A stretch of DNA of 43,009 nucleotides from Thiotrichaceae bacterium (GCA_026989145.1 JALSJU010000112.1:1-43009), one strand, 5' to 3'; shown: positions 9,245-17,965, counted from the stretch's first letter. The notes: generated by a model from the letters alone, not told the origin. Translations and numbers: made by a program.

Positions 9245-11200
9245 ATGGCCAAAAAGCCAAACCGAACAGAAATGGATAAGCGCACTTTTTTAAAAATTAT
9301 GGCAGCTGGGTCAGCGGGTGCAGGTAGTTTGCCGTGGATGATTGAAAATGCACTGGCGGAAGATAAAAAGTCAGCGTCTGCCGCAATGTCAGCCACAATG
9401 CCAAAAGATTTTTACAGCGTACCTAAAAAAGGTCAGGCAAGAATTTTGCACACGACAGATGTACATGGTCAGTTATTACCCGTTTATTTTCGTGAGCCGA
9501 ATGTAAACTTAGGTGTTGGGCCTGCATTAGGTCGCCCGCCACATATTGTTGGTAAAAAACTCCTAGAAAAGATGGACTTACCTTTGGATGGCCCAGAAGC
9601 TTATGCCTACACTTACTTAGACTTTTTCAATGCAGCGAAAAAATACGGTAAAACGGGTGGCTATTCGCACATGAAGACACTGCTCGATATGCTACGAAAA
9701 GATGCCGGCGGTATTGAAAATACTATCACATTAGATGGTGGAGACTTGTGGCAAGGCTCGGGAACATCTCTTTGGACGCGTGGCGTAGATATGGTTGAAG
9801 CTTCTAATATCTTAGGCGTCAACGTGATGATTGGTCACTGGGAGTTTACTTATAACGAGGCGGAAGTACTCAGCAATGTTGCTTTATTTAAAGGTGATTT
9901 CATTGGTCAAAACGTGCGTGTAAAAGAAGACTCTTTAATGGATGATAATTACGCAGAGCTGGTAGAGAAGAACGATGGCCGTGGTTTATTTGACGAAGAT
10001 GCTGGCTACGCTTTCCAACCCTATGTGATGAAGAAGATCGGTGGAAAACGTATTGCAGTTGTTGGTCAAGCTTTCCCGCGTACCGCTAATGCGAACCCGC
10101 CAGAATTTTTCCCAGACTGGTCATTTGGTCTGCGTGAAGAAGATATGGCAAACCTAGTTAAAAAAATACGTGCTGAAGAAAAGCCAGATGCGGTTGTGAT
10201 GTTATCGCATAACGGTATGGATGTTGACGTTAAAATGGGCGAAAACGTACCCGGTATTGACGCTATCTTTGGAGGTCACACGCATGATGGTATGCCAAAA
10301 CCGATTGAAGTTAAAAGCAAAGGTGGTAACCGTTGTTTAGTGACAAATGCAGGTTCAAACGGAAAATTTGTCGGTATTATGGACTTTGACTTTAGCGATA
10401 ATAAAGTCAATATGCATTATTCAATGAAGCCTGTTATTACTAACTGGCTGCCTGCGGATAAAGAGATGGAAGCTTACTTATCTCAAATGCGCAGCAAAAA
10501 ATATGATGAAAAAATAAACGAAGCGCGCGCTGAAAAGTACAAATTTAACAAAACGCGTGTCGGTAAAACGTATGATGAAATCCTCACGGAAAAGCTAGCG
10601 ATTGCTGATCGTACACTTTATCGACGTGGTAATTTTATGGGAACTTGGGATCAAGTCTTGTGTAATGCCTTACGCCATGAATACAAAGCCGACATTTCAT
10701 TCTCTGCAGGAGTTCGTTGGGGGACAACCACGTTAAAAGGTGACTGGATAACGATGGAAGATGTAATGACTCAATGTTCCATGACCTATGCAGAAACTTA
10801 CACAAGCGAGATTACGGGTAAGGATCTATTGGAAACGTTAGAGCAAATTGCAGATAATTTATTTGACCCAGACCCCTACCTGCAATCAGGCGGTGATATG
10901 GTACGTGTGGGTGGTATGGATTACACCATCGACCCGAGCAAGAAGTTATACAGCCGTATTACGGATGCTCGTCTCGATAATGGTGATAAAATTGATCCAA
11001 AGAAAACCTACAAGTTAGCAGGCTGGGCAACGGTAAATCGTACGCCAGAGGGGCGTTTAATGTGGGATGTAGTACGTGATTACATTGTTGCCAGCAAAGG
11101 CAAAGATGATGTACTTAAATTGCCTAAAATGAATCGCCCTAAGTTAGTCGGTGTTGGTGATAACCCTGGTATTGCAGATTATGCCGGTGAGACTGGCTAG
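9245..11200 (+). CDS. soxB: SoxB, thiosulfohydrolase of the Sox sulfur-oxidation pathway
   Basis: 651 aa periplasmic 5'-nucleotidase-like metallohydrolase with two Mn ions. Metal-site motifs are TDVHGQ (Asp72, His74), DGGDLWQG (Asp164, Asp167), GHWEFTY (197-203, the variant of GNHE typical for SoxB), SHNG (321-324) and GGHTHDG (His345, His347). SoxB hydrolyses the terminal sulfone from the SoxYZ-bound cysteine S-thiosulfonate, releasing sulfate. The N-terminal MDKRTFLKIMAAGSAGAGS looks like a Tat signal but has Lys-Arg in place of Arg-Arg. A strong AGGAG ribosome binding site precedes the ATG, and a terminator follows the stop. It stands alone: soxXYZA are not in the window, as is common where Sox genes are scattered. 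Confidence 0.96.
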   Translation: MAKKPNRTEMDKRTFLKIMAAGSAGAGSLPWMIENALAEDKKSASAAMSATMPKDFYSVPKKGQARILHTTDVHGQLLPVYFREPNVNLGVGPALGRPPHIVGKKLLEKMDLPLDGPEAYAYTYLDFFNAAKKYGKTGGYSHMKTLLDMLRKDAGGIENTITLDGGDLWQGSGTSLWTRGVDMVEASNILGVNVMIGHWEFTYNEAEVLSNVALFKGDFIGQNVRVKEDSLMDDNYAELVEKNDGRGLFDEDAGYAFQPYVMKKIGGKRIAVVGQAFPRTANANPPEFFPDWSFGLREEDMANLVKKIRAEEKPDAVVMLSHNGMDVDVKMGENVPGIDAIFGGHTHDGMPKPIEVKSKGGNRCLVTNAGSNGKFVGIMDFDFSDNKVNMHYSMKPVITNWLPADKEMEAYLSQMRSKKYDEKINEARAEKYKFNKTRVGKTYDEILTEKLAIADRTLYRRGNFMGTWDQVLCNALRHEYKADISFSAGVRWGTTTLKGDWITMEDVMTQCSMTYAETYTSEITGKDLLETLEQIADNLFDPDPYLQSGGDMVRVGGMDYTIDPSKKLYSRITDARLDNGDKIDPKKTYKLAGWATVNRTPEGRLMWDVVRDYIVASKGKDDVLKLPKMNRPKLVGVGDNPGIADYAGETG

Positions 11201-11263
11201 GATGCCAAGAGCTAAAAATAATTGGACTTGATCAGGGTTTCCTTGGTAAGACTATGGCATTAT

Positions 11264-11287
11264 AAGCCCTCTTCGTGAGGGCTTTTT
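11264..11287 (+). terminator. Rho-independent terminator after soxB
   Basis: Eight-base perfect stem AAGCCCTC/GAGGGCTT (11264-11271 and 11277-11284) with a five-base loop, followed by T residues. It lies 63 bases past the soxB stop, supporting soxB as a monocistronic unit. Confidence 0.85.
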
Positions 11288-11347
11288 GTTTCCTGAACTT
11301 ATCTGAATGAGTTGTGTCTTATAACTATCGTATTTGAGATCATAATA

Positions 11348-12064
11348 ATGATTAGTTTACATTTTAAAAAGCAGTTGTTCGCACTTTTAAGTATTGTAAC
11401 TTTATTGTTGCTAGCCCAATCTGCAATGGCTTTACCTAAAGCATTTCAAGCAAACTATAAAGTGTCAAAAGGAAGTTTGACTTTAGGTAATTTACACACC
11501 TCTTTAAAATACTCTGGTAATAGTTATTCTTATCATAAATATACCAAGGCTACCGGATTTGCTGCCTTATTAACGGGGATTAAGATCACCGAAAATACCG
11601 ATGGTCAGGTATCTGGCAATATAATTATGCCGAGAAAATATTATTTTAATCAATCTCGAAGGGGTGGTGGAAAGGTTGATAGTATTAACTTCTCACGAAA
11701 TACTGCAAAAGGTAACTATAAGAAAAAAGCATTTTCAGTAAAGACCTCGGCTGGCATACAAGACAAAGCATCTATGGAGCTATTATTAGCGCAAGACTTA
11801 AGTCAAAATAAGCCACGCTTGATTTACAATATTGTCAACCAAGGAGAAAAAAGCCAGTATCGTTTTCAAAAGCTAGGCAATGAGGTGGTAAAAACTCCGG
11901 CAGGAACATTTAATACAGTAAAAGTCAAAGTCGTTCGTTCAACAAATGCGCGTGAAACAGTTTTTTGGATGGCGAAGGAGCTTGATTACATGCCTGTAAA
12001 AATACGCCATCGTGAAAAAAAAGATGTCATAACTACTGTTATAAAAAACTATAAGAAGTCATAA
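11348..12064 (+). CDS. secreted DUF3108 family protein
   Basis: 238 aa from the ATG at 11348. An upstream TTG at 11312 keeps the frame open, but the signal peptide (FKKQLFALLSIVTLLLLAQ, cut near AMA) starts here. The mature part carries the DUF3108 pattern: an N-terminal FQANYKVSKGSLTLG strand pair, a central FSVKTSAGIQDKASMELLLAQDL segment, and FQKLGNEVVKTPAGTFNTVKVKVVR, followed by FWMAKELDYMPVKIRH near the end. The family is periplasmic and beta-rich with no established function. The gene lies between two terminators, so it is expressed on its own. Confidence 0.8.
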   Translation: MISLHFKKQLFALLSIVTLLLLAQSAMALPKAFQANYKVSKGSLTLGNLHTSLKYSGNSYSYHKYTKATGFAALLTGIKITENTDGQVSGNIIMPRKYYFNQSRRGGGKVDSINFSRNTAKGNYKKKAFSVKTSAGIQDKASMELLLAQDLSQNKPRLIYNIVNQGEKSQYRFQKLGNEVVKTPAGTFNTVKVKVVRSTNARETVFWMAKELDYMPVKIRHREKKDVITTVIKNYKKS

Positions 12065-12118
12065 CGGAGCTTTAGCAAAATAATTAAAACCCGAAATCAC
12101 ATCGAAGGATTTCTTTTT

Positions 12119-12141
12119 AGCCCCTAGAGAGGGGCTTTTTT
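12119..12141. terminator. Rho-independent terminator between the DUF3108 gene and selO
   Basis: Seven-base perfect stem AGCCCCT/AGGGGCT (12119-12125 and 12130-12136) with a four-base loop and a T-tract on the plus strand. Leftward read-out is preceded by T-rich sequence too, so it may also serve the converging selO gene. Confidence 0.87.
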
Positions 12142-12184
12142 GTGTGTTTTAAATATTGGCTGTTAATAATTAAGTTGTTCATAT

Positions 12185-13678
12185 TTAAGTTCCACAAAAG
12201 GTCTGATGAACCACTTCATCTGATTTAGGTGGAAGCATGTAGTTTTCCTTCCCTGGCTGATAGCTAAATGGATTCTGCAATACTGAATTCAGCGAGTGAA
12301 AGGCGCTGAAGTCATTTTGATCTTCAGCGAGACGTATGGCCTTTTCTATTTGATGGTTGCGTGGGATGTAGATGGGATTCACGGATTGCATTGAAGTTTG
12401 ACGTTTCTTATCTATTGATGACTCATCTGCTAATCGTTTTCGCCAAGTCGTTAACCAAGTATTAATTTCATTAGGTTGCGTAAATAGCTTCTGCAGTGGT
12501 TCATCTTTAGCGCTTCCTTCCTCGCTTAATTGAGATAGGTAATAAAATGTTAGCGTGAAGTCTGCGTTATTCTGTTCCATTATGTTTAATAAATTATCGA
12601 CTAAAGTTAAGTCTTGCTCTTGTGCAGTGCGTAAGCCTAGCTTGCGACGTAGGCCAGATAACCAATAGGCTTGGTACTTTTCTTGATAGTCATTGAGCAA
12701 TTCTTCAGCAATGCCTACAGCTACTTTCCCTTCAGGATCTTTATCTCTATTGGCAAATAAAGGCAATAGGGTTTCAGCAAGGCGCACTAAATTCCATTGG
12801 CCTATTTGGGGTTGATTGCTATAAGCGTAGCGCCCATTTCTATCAATCGAACTGTAAACGCGCTTATGCGAGAATTCATCCATAAACGCGCAAGGGCCGT
12901 AGTCGATTGTCTCTCCTGAAATTGCCATATTATCGGTATTCATCACGCCATGAATAAAGCCAATACTCATCCATTGGGCAATTAGTTTTGCTTGTTTATC
13001 AATAACAGCTGCGAGGAATGCGACATAGGGATTATCGGTATTTTTCGTTTCTGGAAAGTGTCTGGCAATTTCATAGTCGGCAAGTTGTTTGACGGCCTCT
13101 TGATTGCCTTGTGATGAGAAATACTCAAAGCTGCCGACTCTTACAAATCCTTTAGCGACGCGAGTGATAACACCACCTGCGACTAAACGCTCACGAGCCA
13201 CTTCTTCACCGGTGGTAACGGCTACGAGCGCACGGGTGGTCTCAACGCCAAGTTTGTGCATGGCTTCACTGACCAAATACTCACGCAAAACAGGGCCAAG
13301 TGCTGAGCGCCCATCGCCATTGCGGGAGTAGGGAGTTGGGCCAGCGCCTTTAAGCTGAATGTCAAAATGCTCCCCATTGGCAGTGACGGTTTCCCCTAAT
13401 AATAAGGCGCGTCCATCACCAAGCTGGGGAGAAAACCCTCCAAATTGATGCCCCGCATAAACAGTTGCAAGTGGCTCAGCACCTGTTGGACAGAGGTTAC
13501 CAGAAAAAATCTGAGCAAGGTGGTTGTTATCATTCGTTAAATCACCCGATACACCTAGTTGCTCTGCCAGAGTTTGATTGAAAATAATGAGTTTTGGATC
13601 TTTTACCGCTGTCGCTTGTGTGCGGCTATAAAAATAACTAGGCAATTGGGCGAATGAGTTTTCAAATTTTAAATCCAT
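12185..13678 (-). CDS. selO: SelO/YdiU family protein adenylyltransferase (AMPylase)
   Basis: 497 aa, typical length. Visible motifs include YAGHQFGGFSPQLGDGRALLLGE, KGAGPTPYSRNGDGRSALGP, the active-site region VMNTDNMAISGETIDYGPCAFMD with the metal-binding Asn and Asp, and a C-terminal HQTFCGT carrying the Cys found near the end of SelO proteins. SelO is a pseudokinase-fold enzyme that transfers AMP to Ser/Thr/Tyr of target proteins and is linked to oxidative stress. Its ATG shares one base with the dbpA stop (TAATG), so it is probably translated by coupling to dbpA. The pairing with a helicase gene is not one I know as conserved. Confidence 0.93.
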   Translation of the reverse strand: MDLKFENSFAQLPSYFYSRTQATAVKDPKLIIFNQTLAEQLGVSGDLTNDNNHLAQIFSGNLCPTGAEPLATVYAGHQFGGFSPQLGDGRALLLGETVTANGEHFDIQLKGAGPTPYSRNGDGRSALGPVLREYLVSEAMHKLGVETTRALVAVTTGEEVARERLVAGGVITRVAKGFVRVGSFEYFSSQGNQEAVKQLADYEIARHFPETKNTDNPYVAFLAAVIDKQAKLIAQWMSIGFIHGVMNTDNMAISGETIDYGPCAFMDEFSHKRVYSSIDRNGRYAYSNQPQIGQWNLVRLAETLLPLFANRDKDPEGKVAVGIAEELLNDYQEKYQAYWLSGLRRKLGLRTAQEQDLTLVDNLLNIMEQNNADFTLTFYYLSQLSEEGSAKDEPLQKLFTQPNEINTWLTTWRKRLADESSIDKKRQTSMQSVNPIYIPRNHQIEKAIRLAEDQNDFSAFHSLNSVLQNPFSYQPGKENYMLPPKSDEVVHQTFCGT

Positions 13679-15066
13679 TAGCGTATCTCCCTTGCCTTAA
13701 CATGGCGGCCTTTGATTTTACCTTTACCTTGTCGAAAATAGTTAAGTGCTTTGGGTAGCGCGTCTTGCTCAATGGCAATATAACTAAGTTGATCAAAAAT
13801 GTTAATTTTACCAATTTGACTGCCTGCTAGCCCAGCATCTTTCGTCAGCGCGCCCAATAAATCGCCTGGGCGTATTTTATTCTTTTTGCCGGCATCAACT
13901 TGTAAGGTTGATACGTTAGACTGCAGAGAAAAATCTGTAGCTTTTCTTAAAGAGTCGCTAGATTCATTGTTACAGGGTTTACCTAAATAATCTTCGAGTG
14001 AAATAATCCGCTCTATTTCTGATTCGGTATAAAGGCTTAGGGCTAGACCGGTTTCCCCCGCACGACCTGTACGACCGATACGATGGGTGTAAATTTCTGG
14101 GTCGTGAGGTAGCTCATAATTAATTACCGCCTGTAATGATTTAATATCTAAACCACGCGCAGCAACATCCGTGGCGACTAAAACAGGGCAGCTATTATTG
14201 CTAAAACGAACCAAAACTTGATCACGGTCGCGCTGATCTAAATCACCATTAAGCGCTAGTGCTTGCACCTTGTTATCTTTTAAAAATTCAGATATCTCGT
14301 GGCACTGAACCTTGGTGTGACAAAAAATCACGGTGCTTTTGAGTTGATGGTGAGCCAGCAGGTTAAGCAGTGTTTCCTTGCGCTGGTAGTTGTTTGTGAG
14401 GTAAAAATTTTCTTCGATTGTATTTTCTGCATGTGTCTCATCCACCTTTATAACGACAGGGTCGCGTTGTATAGAGCGGCACATTTTTTTAATGGTATTA
14501 GGGTAAGTTGCTGAGAAAAGAAGAGTTTGTCGATTGCTTGGTGTTTGCTGGATGATATTTGTAATCTCATCATGAAAGCCCATATCCAGCATACGGTCAG
14601 CTTCATCTAGTACTAATGTGTCAACACTGCTCAAATCAAGGGTCGAACGACTTAAGTGATCTTTGATTCTTCCTGGTGTTCCCACGGCAATATGTGCACC
14701 ATGTTCTAACGAATCTGCTTGCGGCCCTAAGGGTTTTCCCCCACATAAAACCACTAATTTTATATTGGGAATACAACGCGCAAGTTGGCGAATTTCTTTG
14801 GCGACTTGGTCGGCAAGCTCACGGGTCGGGCATAAAACCAAAGCTTGTAGAGCAAAGAATTTAGGGTTTATCTTTTGTAATAAACCCAGCCCAAATGCTG
14901 CTGTTTTTCCGCTACCTGTTTTAGCTTGTACGATTAGATCTTTTTCTTCAAGAATGGCGGGTAAACTTGCCGACTGAACAGGAGTCATTGTTTTATAAGC
15001 TAGAGAATCTAAGTTATTAAGTAATGTTTTTGAAAAAGGTAGGGAAGAGAAGGATGCGTTAGGCAT
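13678..15066 (-). CDS. dbpA: ATP-dependent RNA helicase DbpA
   Basis: 462 aa DEAD-box protein. Motifs in order: the Q motif with TPVQ (28-31), AKTGSGKT (48-55), PTRELA, GTPGR, DEAD, SAT, VATDVAARGLD and HRIGRTGRAG. The C-terminal 70 residues (KIRPGDLLGALTKDAGLAGSQIG ... IKGRHVKAREIR) match the DbpA RNA-binding domain that recognises hairpin 92 of 23S rRNA. DbpA acts in late assembly of the 50S subunit. The gene is first of a pair with selO. Confidence 0.94.
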   Translation of the reverse strand: MPNASFSSLPFSKTLLNNLDSLAYKTMTPVQSASLPAILEEKDLIVQAKTGSGKTAAFGLGLLQKINPKFFALQALVLCPTRELADQVAKEIRQLARCIPNIKLVVLCGGKPLGPQADSLEHGAHIAVGTPGRIKDHLSRSTLDLSSVDTLVLDEADRMLDMGFHDEITNIIQQTPSNRQTLLFSATYPNTIKKMCRSIQRDPVVIKVDETHAENTIEENFYLTNNYQRKETLLNLLAHHQLKSTVIFCHTKVQCHEISEFLKDNKVQALALNGDLDQRDRDQVLVRFSNNSCPVLVATDVAARGLDIKSLQAVINYELPHDPEIYTHRIGRTGRAGETGLALSLYTESEIERIISLEDYLGKPCNNESSDSLRKATDFSLQSNVSTLQVDAGKKNKIRPGDLLGALTKDAGLAGSQIGKINIFDQLSYIAIEQDALPKALNYFRQGKGKIKGRHVKAREIR

Positions 15067-15131
15067 GTGGTCGCTCGGTGTGCAAGTTAAAGCCGTATTA
15101 AAGCACCAGTCGTTACGTTTGAACAGAATCC

Positions 15132-16085
15132 TTATGGATTAAAAGAATCTAAATCATTCGGAAAGCTGACAGCACCATGGTACGTCTTTTTAATTAGTTT
15201 GAGTGTTTCGTCTTTGATATTGATGCTTCGTTCCATTAAATGTGTCAATAACAGGTTTTTAACATTTGCACGTTGAGCAATTTTGCCGATTGTTGTGGGT
15301 GTCATATGAAGTAGGGCAGCAACACCGGTTGCATCCTCAGGGATGGCATTGTGTGCGACGAAGATATCAGTGTTCTTCGCTAGCTCTGGCATCGCGCCGA
15401 GGCGACCACTCATGTCACCAGAAAATGTTATTGAGCAACCGGCTAGTTCGACTCGGTAACCTTGCGAGGGAAATGGCCCATGATGGGTAGATACGGTTTT
15501 AACAAGAATGCCATTTTGGTTGTAGATGATTTTAATAGTCAAATCGCTGTATGACCATTGAATATTAGCACTCTTAATTTTGTAGGCACTCGGTGAGTTT
15601 TTATCAAGTACATTGCCTAAATATGGGTACATACCGGCTTGGCTGCCGATAGCGCGCTCTACAAACTGTTCGGCTGATGCAACAAACTTGGTACCCGTAG
15701 GGCCATAAACAAACAGTGGTTTACTACGCTTAGTGAAAAAAGCTCCCTTGATGTAGGCAGGGAAGTCACTGCTATGATCGACATGAAAGTGACTGAATAA
15801 GAATAACTCAACATCTTCAAAGTTAGCCTTGCTTTGTTTAAAGCGTTGTAAGCTTCCTGCGCCAGCATCAATGATGACACGGGCTTTATTGTCGAGCCAG
15901 ATTAGGTAGCCTGTAGAGGCTTGCTCATCGAGTAGCTCAGGGCCACGCGAGCCGAGAATTTGTAGCTTTACCCGTTTTGATTGGCATTGAGACGGTGAAA
16001 CTTGGCTGGATGTACTGAAAGCAGGGCTTGATAAAAATATGCTAATAAGAACTATCCAGAGCGAAGAAAGTGAGTCTTTAAACAT
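15132..16085 (-). CDS. secreted metallo-beta-lactamase-fold hydrolase (RNase Z/arylsulfatase-like)
   Basis: 317 aa with a signal peptide (cut near SPAFS) and then an MBL fold. The zinc motif is SHFHVDHSSD (HxHxDH), preceded by VIIDAGAGSLQRF and followed by FSGDM and LLLTHLMER for the other ligands. The order and spacing resemble the RNase Z/AtsA branch of the MBL superfamily rather than true lactamases, and the signal peptide argues for a periplasmic substrate rather than tRNA. It starts one base after the stop of the small secreted gene at 16087, so the two are co-transcribed. Substrate unknown. Confidence 0.82.
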   Translation of the reverse strand: MFKDSLSSLWIVLISIFLSSPAFSTSSQVSPSQCQSKRVKLQILGSRGPELLDEQASTGYLIWLDNKARVIIDAGAGSLQRFKQSKANFEDVELFLFSHFHVDHSSDFPAYIKGAFFTKRSKPLFVYGPTGTKFVASAEQFVERAIGSQAGMYPYLGNVLDKNSPSAYKIKSANIQWSYSDLTIKIIYNQNGILVKTVSTHHGPFPSQGYRVELAGCSITFSGDMSGRLGAMPELAKNTDIFVAHNAIPEDATGVAALLHMTPTTIGKIAQRANVKNLLLTHLMERSINIKDETLKLIKKTYHGAVSFPNDLDSFNP

Positions 16086-16086
16086 G

Positions 16087-16506
16087 CTACTTTGCCTTTT
16101 TTAAGTCTAAAGTAATCTGTTTTATTTCTTTACTAGATAGATTAACTTCAACTGCTTTATGTGATAAACCGTGAACCGTGTCTTTCGCAATGACACGGAC
16201 TGTTTTAACAGTGGTAGGGATTTTTACCCCGGATAAGTTACGGGTAAACGGCTGCTCATTAACGTGTGGGTGATACAGGGTACGGGTGCCCAGTATTTTG
16301 TTATCTGAGTCAATAATTTGCCATTCATTGGCATAGTGATCCCAGCCTTTATCGTCGTGCTTTAAAGTGACAGCAAAGGTCCAGGTTCTATCTTTTTGTT
16401 GATGTATTTTGACATTGATGACTTCTACTTCATTAGCACTAACCGTAGTTAAGAGTAAAAAAGAAAGTAGTATAGTTACTACTTGTTGTAGATGTTTCTT
16501 AGTCAT
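16087..16506 (-). CDS. small secreted protein of unknown function
   Basis: 139 aa from the ATG at 16506; a TTG six bases further upstream also fits, but AGGA spacing favours the ATG. Residues 1-24 form a signal peptide (cut near SANE). The mature part is a compact beta-rich domain of about 115 residues with DKGWDHYANEWQIID and GTRTLYHPHVNEQPFTR, His/Tyr/Trp-rich stretches that look conserved rather than random. I do not recognise the family. It precedes, with one base between, the secreted MBL-fold hydrolase, so a shared periplasmic task is plausible. It is divergent from the PDC-domain gene at 16569. Confidence 0.75.
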   Translation of the reverse strand: MTKKHLQQVVTILLSFLLLTTVSANEVEVINVKIHQQKDRTWTFAVTLKHDDKGWDHYANEWQIIDSDNKILGTRTLYHPHVNEQPFTRNLSGVKIPTTVKTVRVIAKDTVHGLSHKAVEVNLSSKEIKQITLDLKKAK

Positions 16507-16568
16507 CGCCAAAGATTCCTGTCATGTTAATATGGGCATAACATAACCATTACGAGAGAGAATTACAA

Positions 16569-17750
16569 ATGGATTCAACGGTAACAAAAACGGTCAAAAA
16601 ATTGCGTAAGTTTTTAACCACACATCTGAGTAATAGTTTAGAGAAACTAGTTCTGGAGTTACCCGCAATACTGAATAATCCCGATGAATTAGATGAGCAC
16701 TTGAGTAAAGCAATCAATAACTTACCCTATTGTAAATATATTTATGTATTGGATGTAAAAGGTGTCCAGATCAGTGCGACAGTCTCGCATGAAGAGAAAA
16801 ACATCTACTCAATGGGACGTGATCGATCGTCACGACCTTATATGAAAAACTTGTTTAAACCACGCGAAGGTGAGGATTTTGAGTTATCCAAGGCTTATAT
16901 TACCAAAAATACCAAGCGGCCCTCAGTAACAGGGATTCAATTAATCCGTGATAAGCAGGGTAACCGTCTTGGCTTTTTAGGCGTAGATTATGATTTAAGA
17001 GAGCTTCCTCGCGATGACACAATGTACGAAGAGCCACGTAAATGGAGGCAAATTAAAGGTGATCCTGCAATACGCAGTGGCTTGTTTTTACAGCAACGCG
17101 CTGAAAGCCAAATGGATAAAAAGCTTAGTGATGTGATGACGATACTTGAAGAGCTGATGCTTGAGCATGGCGTGTATCACTGTCAAGTTCATTATTCTAG
17201 TAGCCGAGTGACGATCTGGCATGTGGATGACCCGTATACCTACCGTATCTTAACCATGGATGAGTTATCTGATTCTGAGATTTGTTTAGCCTATCCTCAA
17301 CGTCCGTATTTTGAGAGAAATATTGTTCCTAAAAAAGATATTTGCAATGTATTTAAACAGTTTAGTGCATTGCGCTTTGCAGATGAAACGGTGTATTTGC
17401 GTTCTGGTTCGTTAAATTTGGTTAATGGTTTTACGGGTTTAAATTTCTCCTGCGACGGTACACATTACTTAACTTATGATGAGTTTTTAAGTCGTGGTTT
17501 AGAGTTTTGGTTTGGTGCAGATACTGAGTATGAAGAAGCTGAGAAAAAACTGAATATGACAGACCTTGATGAACTGTTAGAAAAAGTTGCACAACGTGGA
17601 TGTTTGGAAGTGAATCAAATATTGGCTCAGTTGGATGCTGGTAAAATACCAGAACTTCTGTCTGAATTGACGAGCGATGAGCAAGAATACATCCATCAAG
17701 AACTGGCATCAGTAATGGCTATTTATGAGGGAGGGGTTTGTTCGATTTAA
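16569..17750 (+). CDS. soluble PDC/Cache-sensor protein with uncharacterised C-terminal domain
   Basis: 393 aa. Residues 30-160 look like a PDC/Cache ligand-binding domain: KYIYVLDVKGVQISATVS, then DRSSRPYMKNLF, and a final RDKQGNRLGFLGVDYDL. The usual flanking membrane helices are missing and there is no signal peptide, so this sensor should be cytoplasmic. Residues 180-340 form a second domain with HVDDPYTYRILTMDEL and VYLRSGSLNLVNGFTGLNFS that I cannot place. The tail (340-393) is helical and Glu/Leu-rich. No kinase, GGDEF or chemotaxis output domain is present. A GAGAGA element precedes the ATG. An eleven-G run follows the stop. Confidence 0.78.
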   Translation: MDSTVTKTVKKLRKFLTTHLSNSLEKLVLELPAILNNPDELDEHLSKAINNLPYCKYIYVLDVKGVQISATVSHEEKNIYSMGRDRSSRPYMKNLFKPREGEDFELSKAYITKNTKRPSVTGIQLIRDKQGNRLGFLGVDYDLRELPRDDTMYEEPRKWRQIKGDPAIRSGLFLQQRAESQMDKKLSDVMTILEELMLEHGVYHCQVHYSSSRVTIWHVDDPYTYRILTMDELSDSEICLAYPQRPYFERNIVPKKDICNVFKQFSALRFADETVYLRSGSLNLVNGFTGLNFSCDGTHYLTYDEFLSRGLEFWFGADTEYEEAEKKLNMTDLDELLEKVAQRGCLEVNQILAQLDAGKIPELLSELTSDEQEYIHQELASVMAIYEGGVCSI

Positions 17751-17759
17751 TAGGGCAGA

Positions 17760-17770
17760 GGGGGGGGGGG
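17760..17770 (+). repeat. homopolymer of eleven G
   Basis: Eleven consecutive G residues start ten bases after the stop of the PDC-domain gene, in an otherwise AT-rich region. Tracts of this length slip readily during replication and are error-prone in sequencing. It is not inside a coding frame. Confidence 0.85.
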
Positions 17771-17907
17771 CTTGTGTCGCTCTCTCAAATACTGTTAAAC
17801 TCCCGAGCATGCAAATTCTTCATCTTATAATTTCACTGAAACTCTGGCTGATTATTCAATCACACACAGCCAGCGAATTATTGTAAGTTAAATTTTTCTA
17901 ACGCTGT

Positions 17908-17936
17908 GGGAATCTCCCTCAGCAAGCTTGATTCCC
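17908..17936 (+). promoter_or_regulatory. inverted repeat in the leader of the EamA transporter gene
   Basis: GGGAATC at 17908-17914 pairs perfectly with GATTCCC at 17930-17936 around a 15-base loop that contains a smaller AGC/GCT pairing. It lies 30 bases before the ATG at 17966 and could be an operator or a leader hairpin. A weaker repeat, CTGGCTG/CAGCCAG (17844-17850 and 17867-17873), lies upstream. Function is inference. Confidence 0.3.
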
Positions 17937-17965
17937 GTTGTTTATTATTAAATCAAGGAATCAAA

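Noticed and set aside
14299-14977. Rightward open frames of 62-104 codons antisense to dbpA
   Set aside because: They mirror conserved helicase motifs on the other strand and have no start signals.
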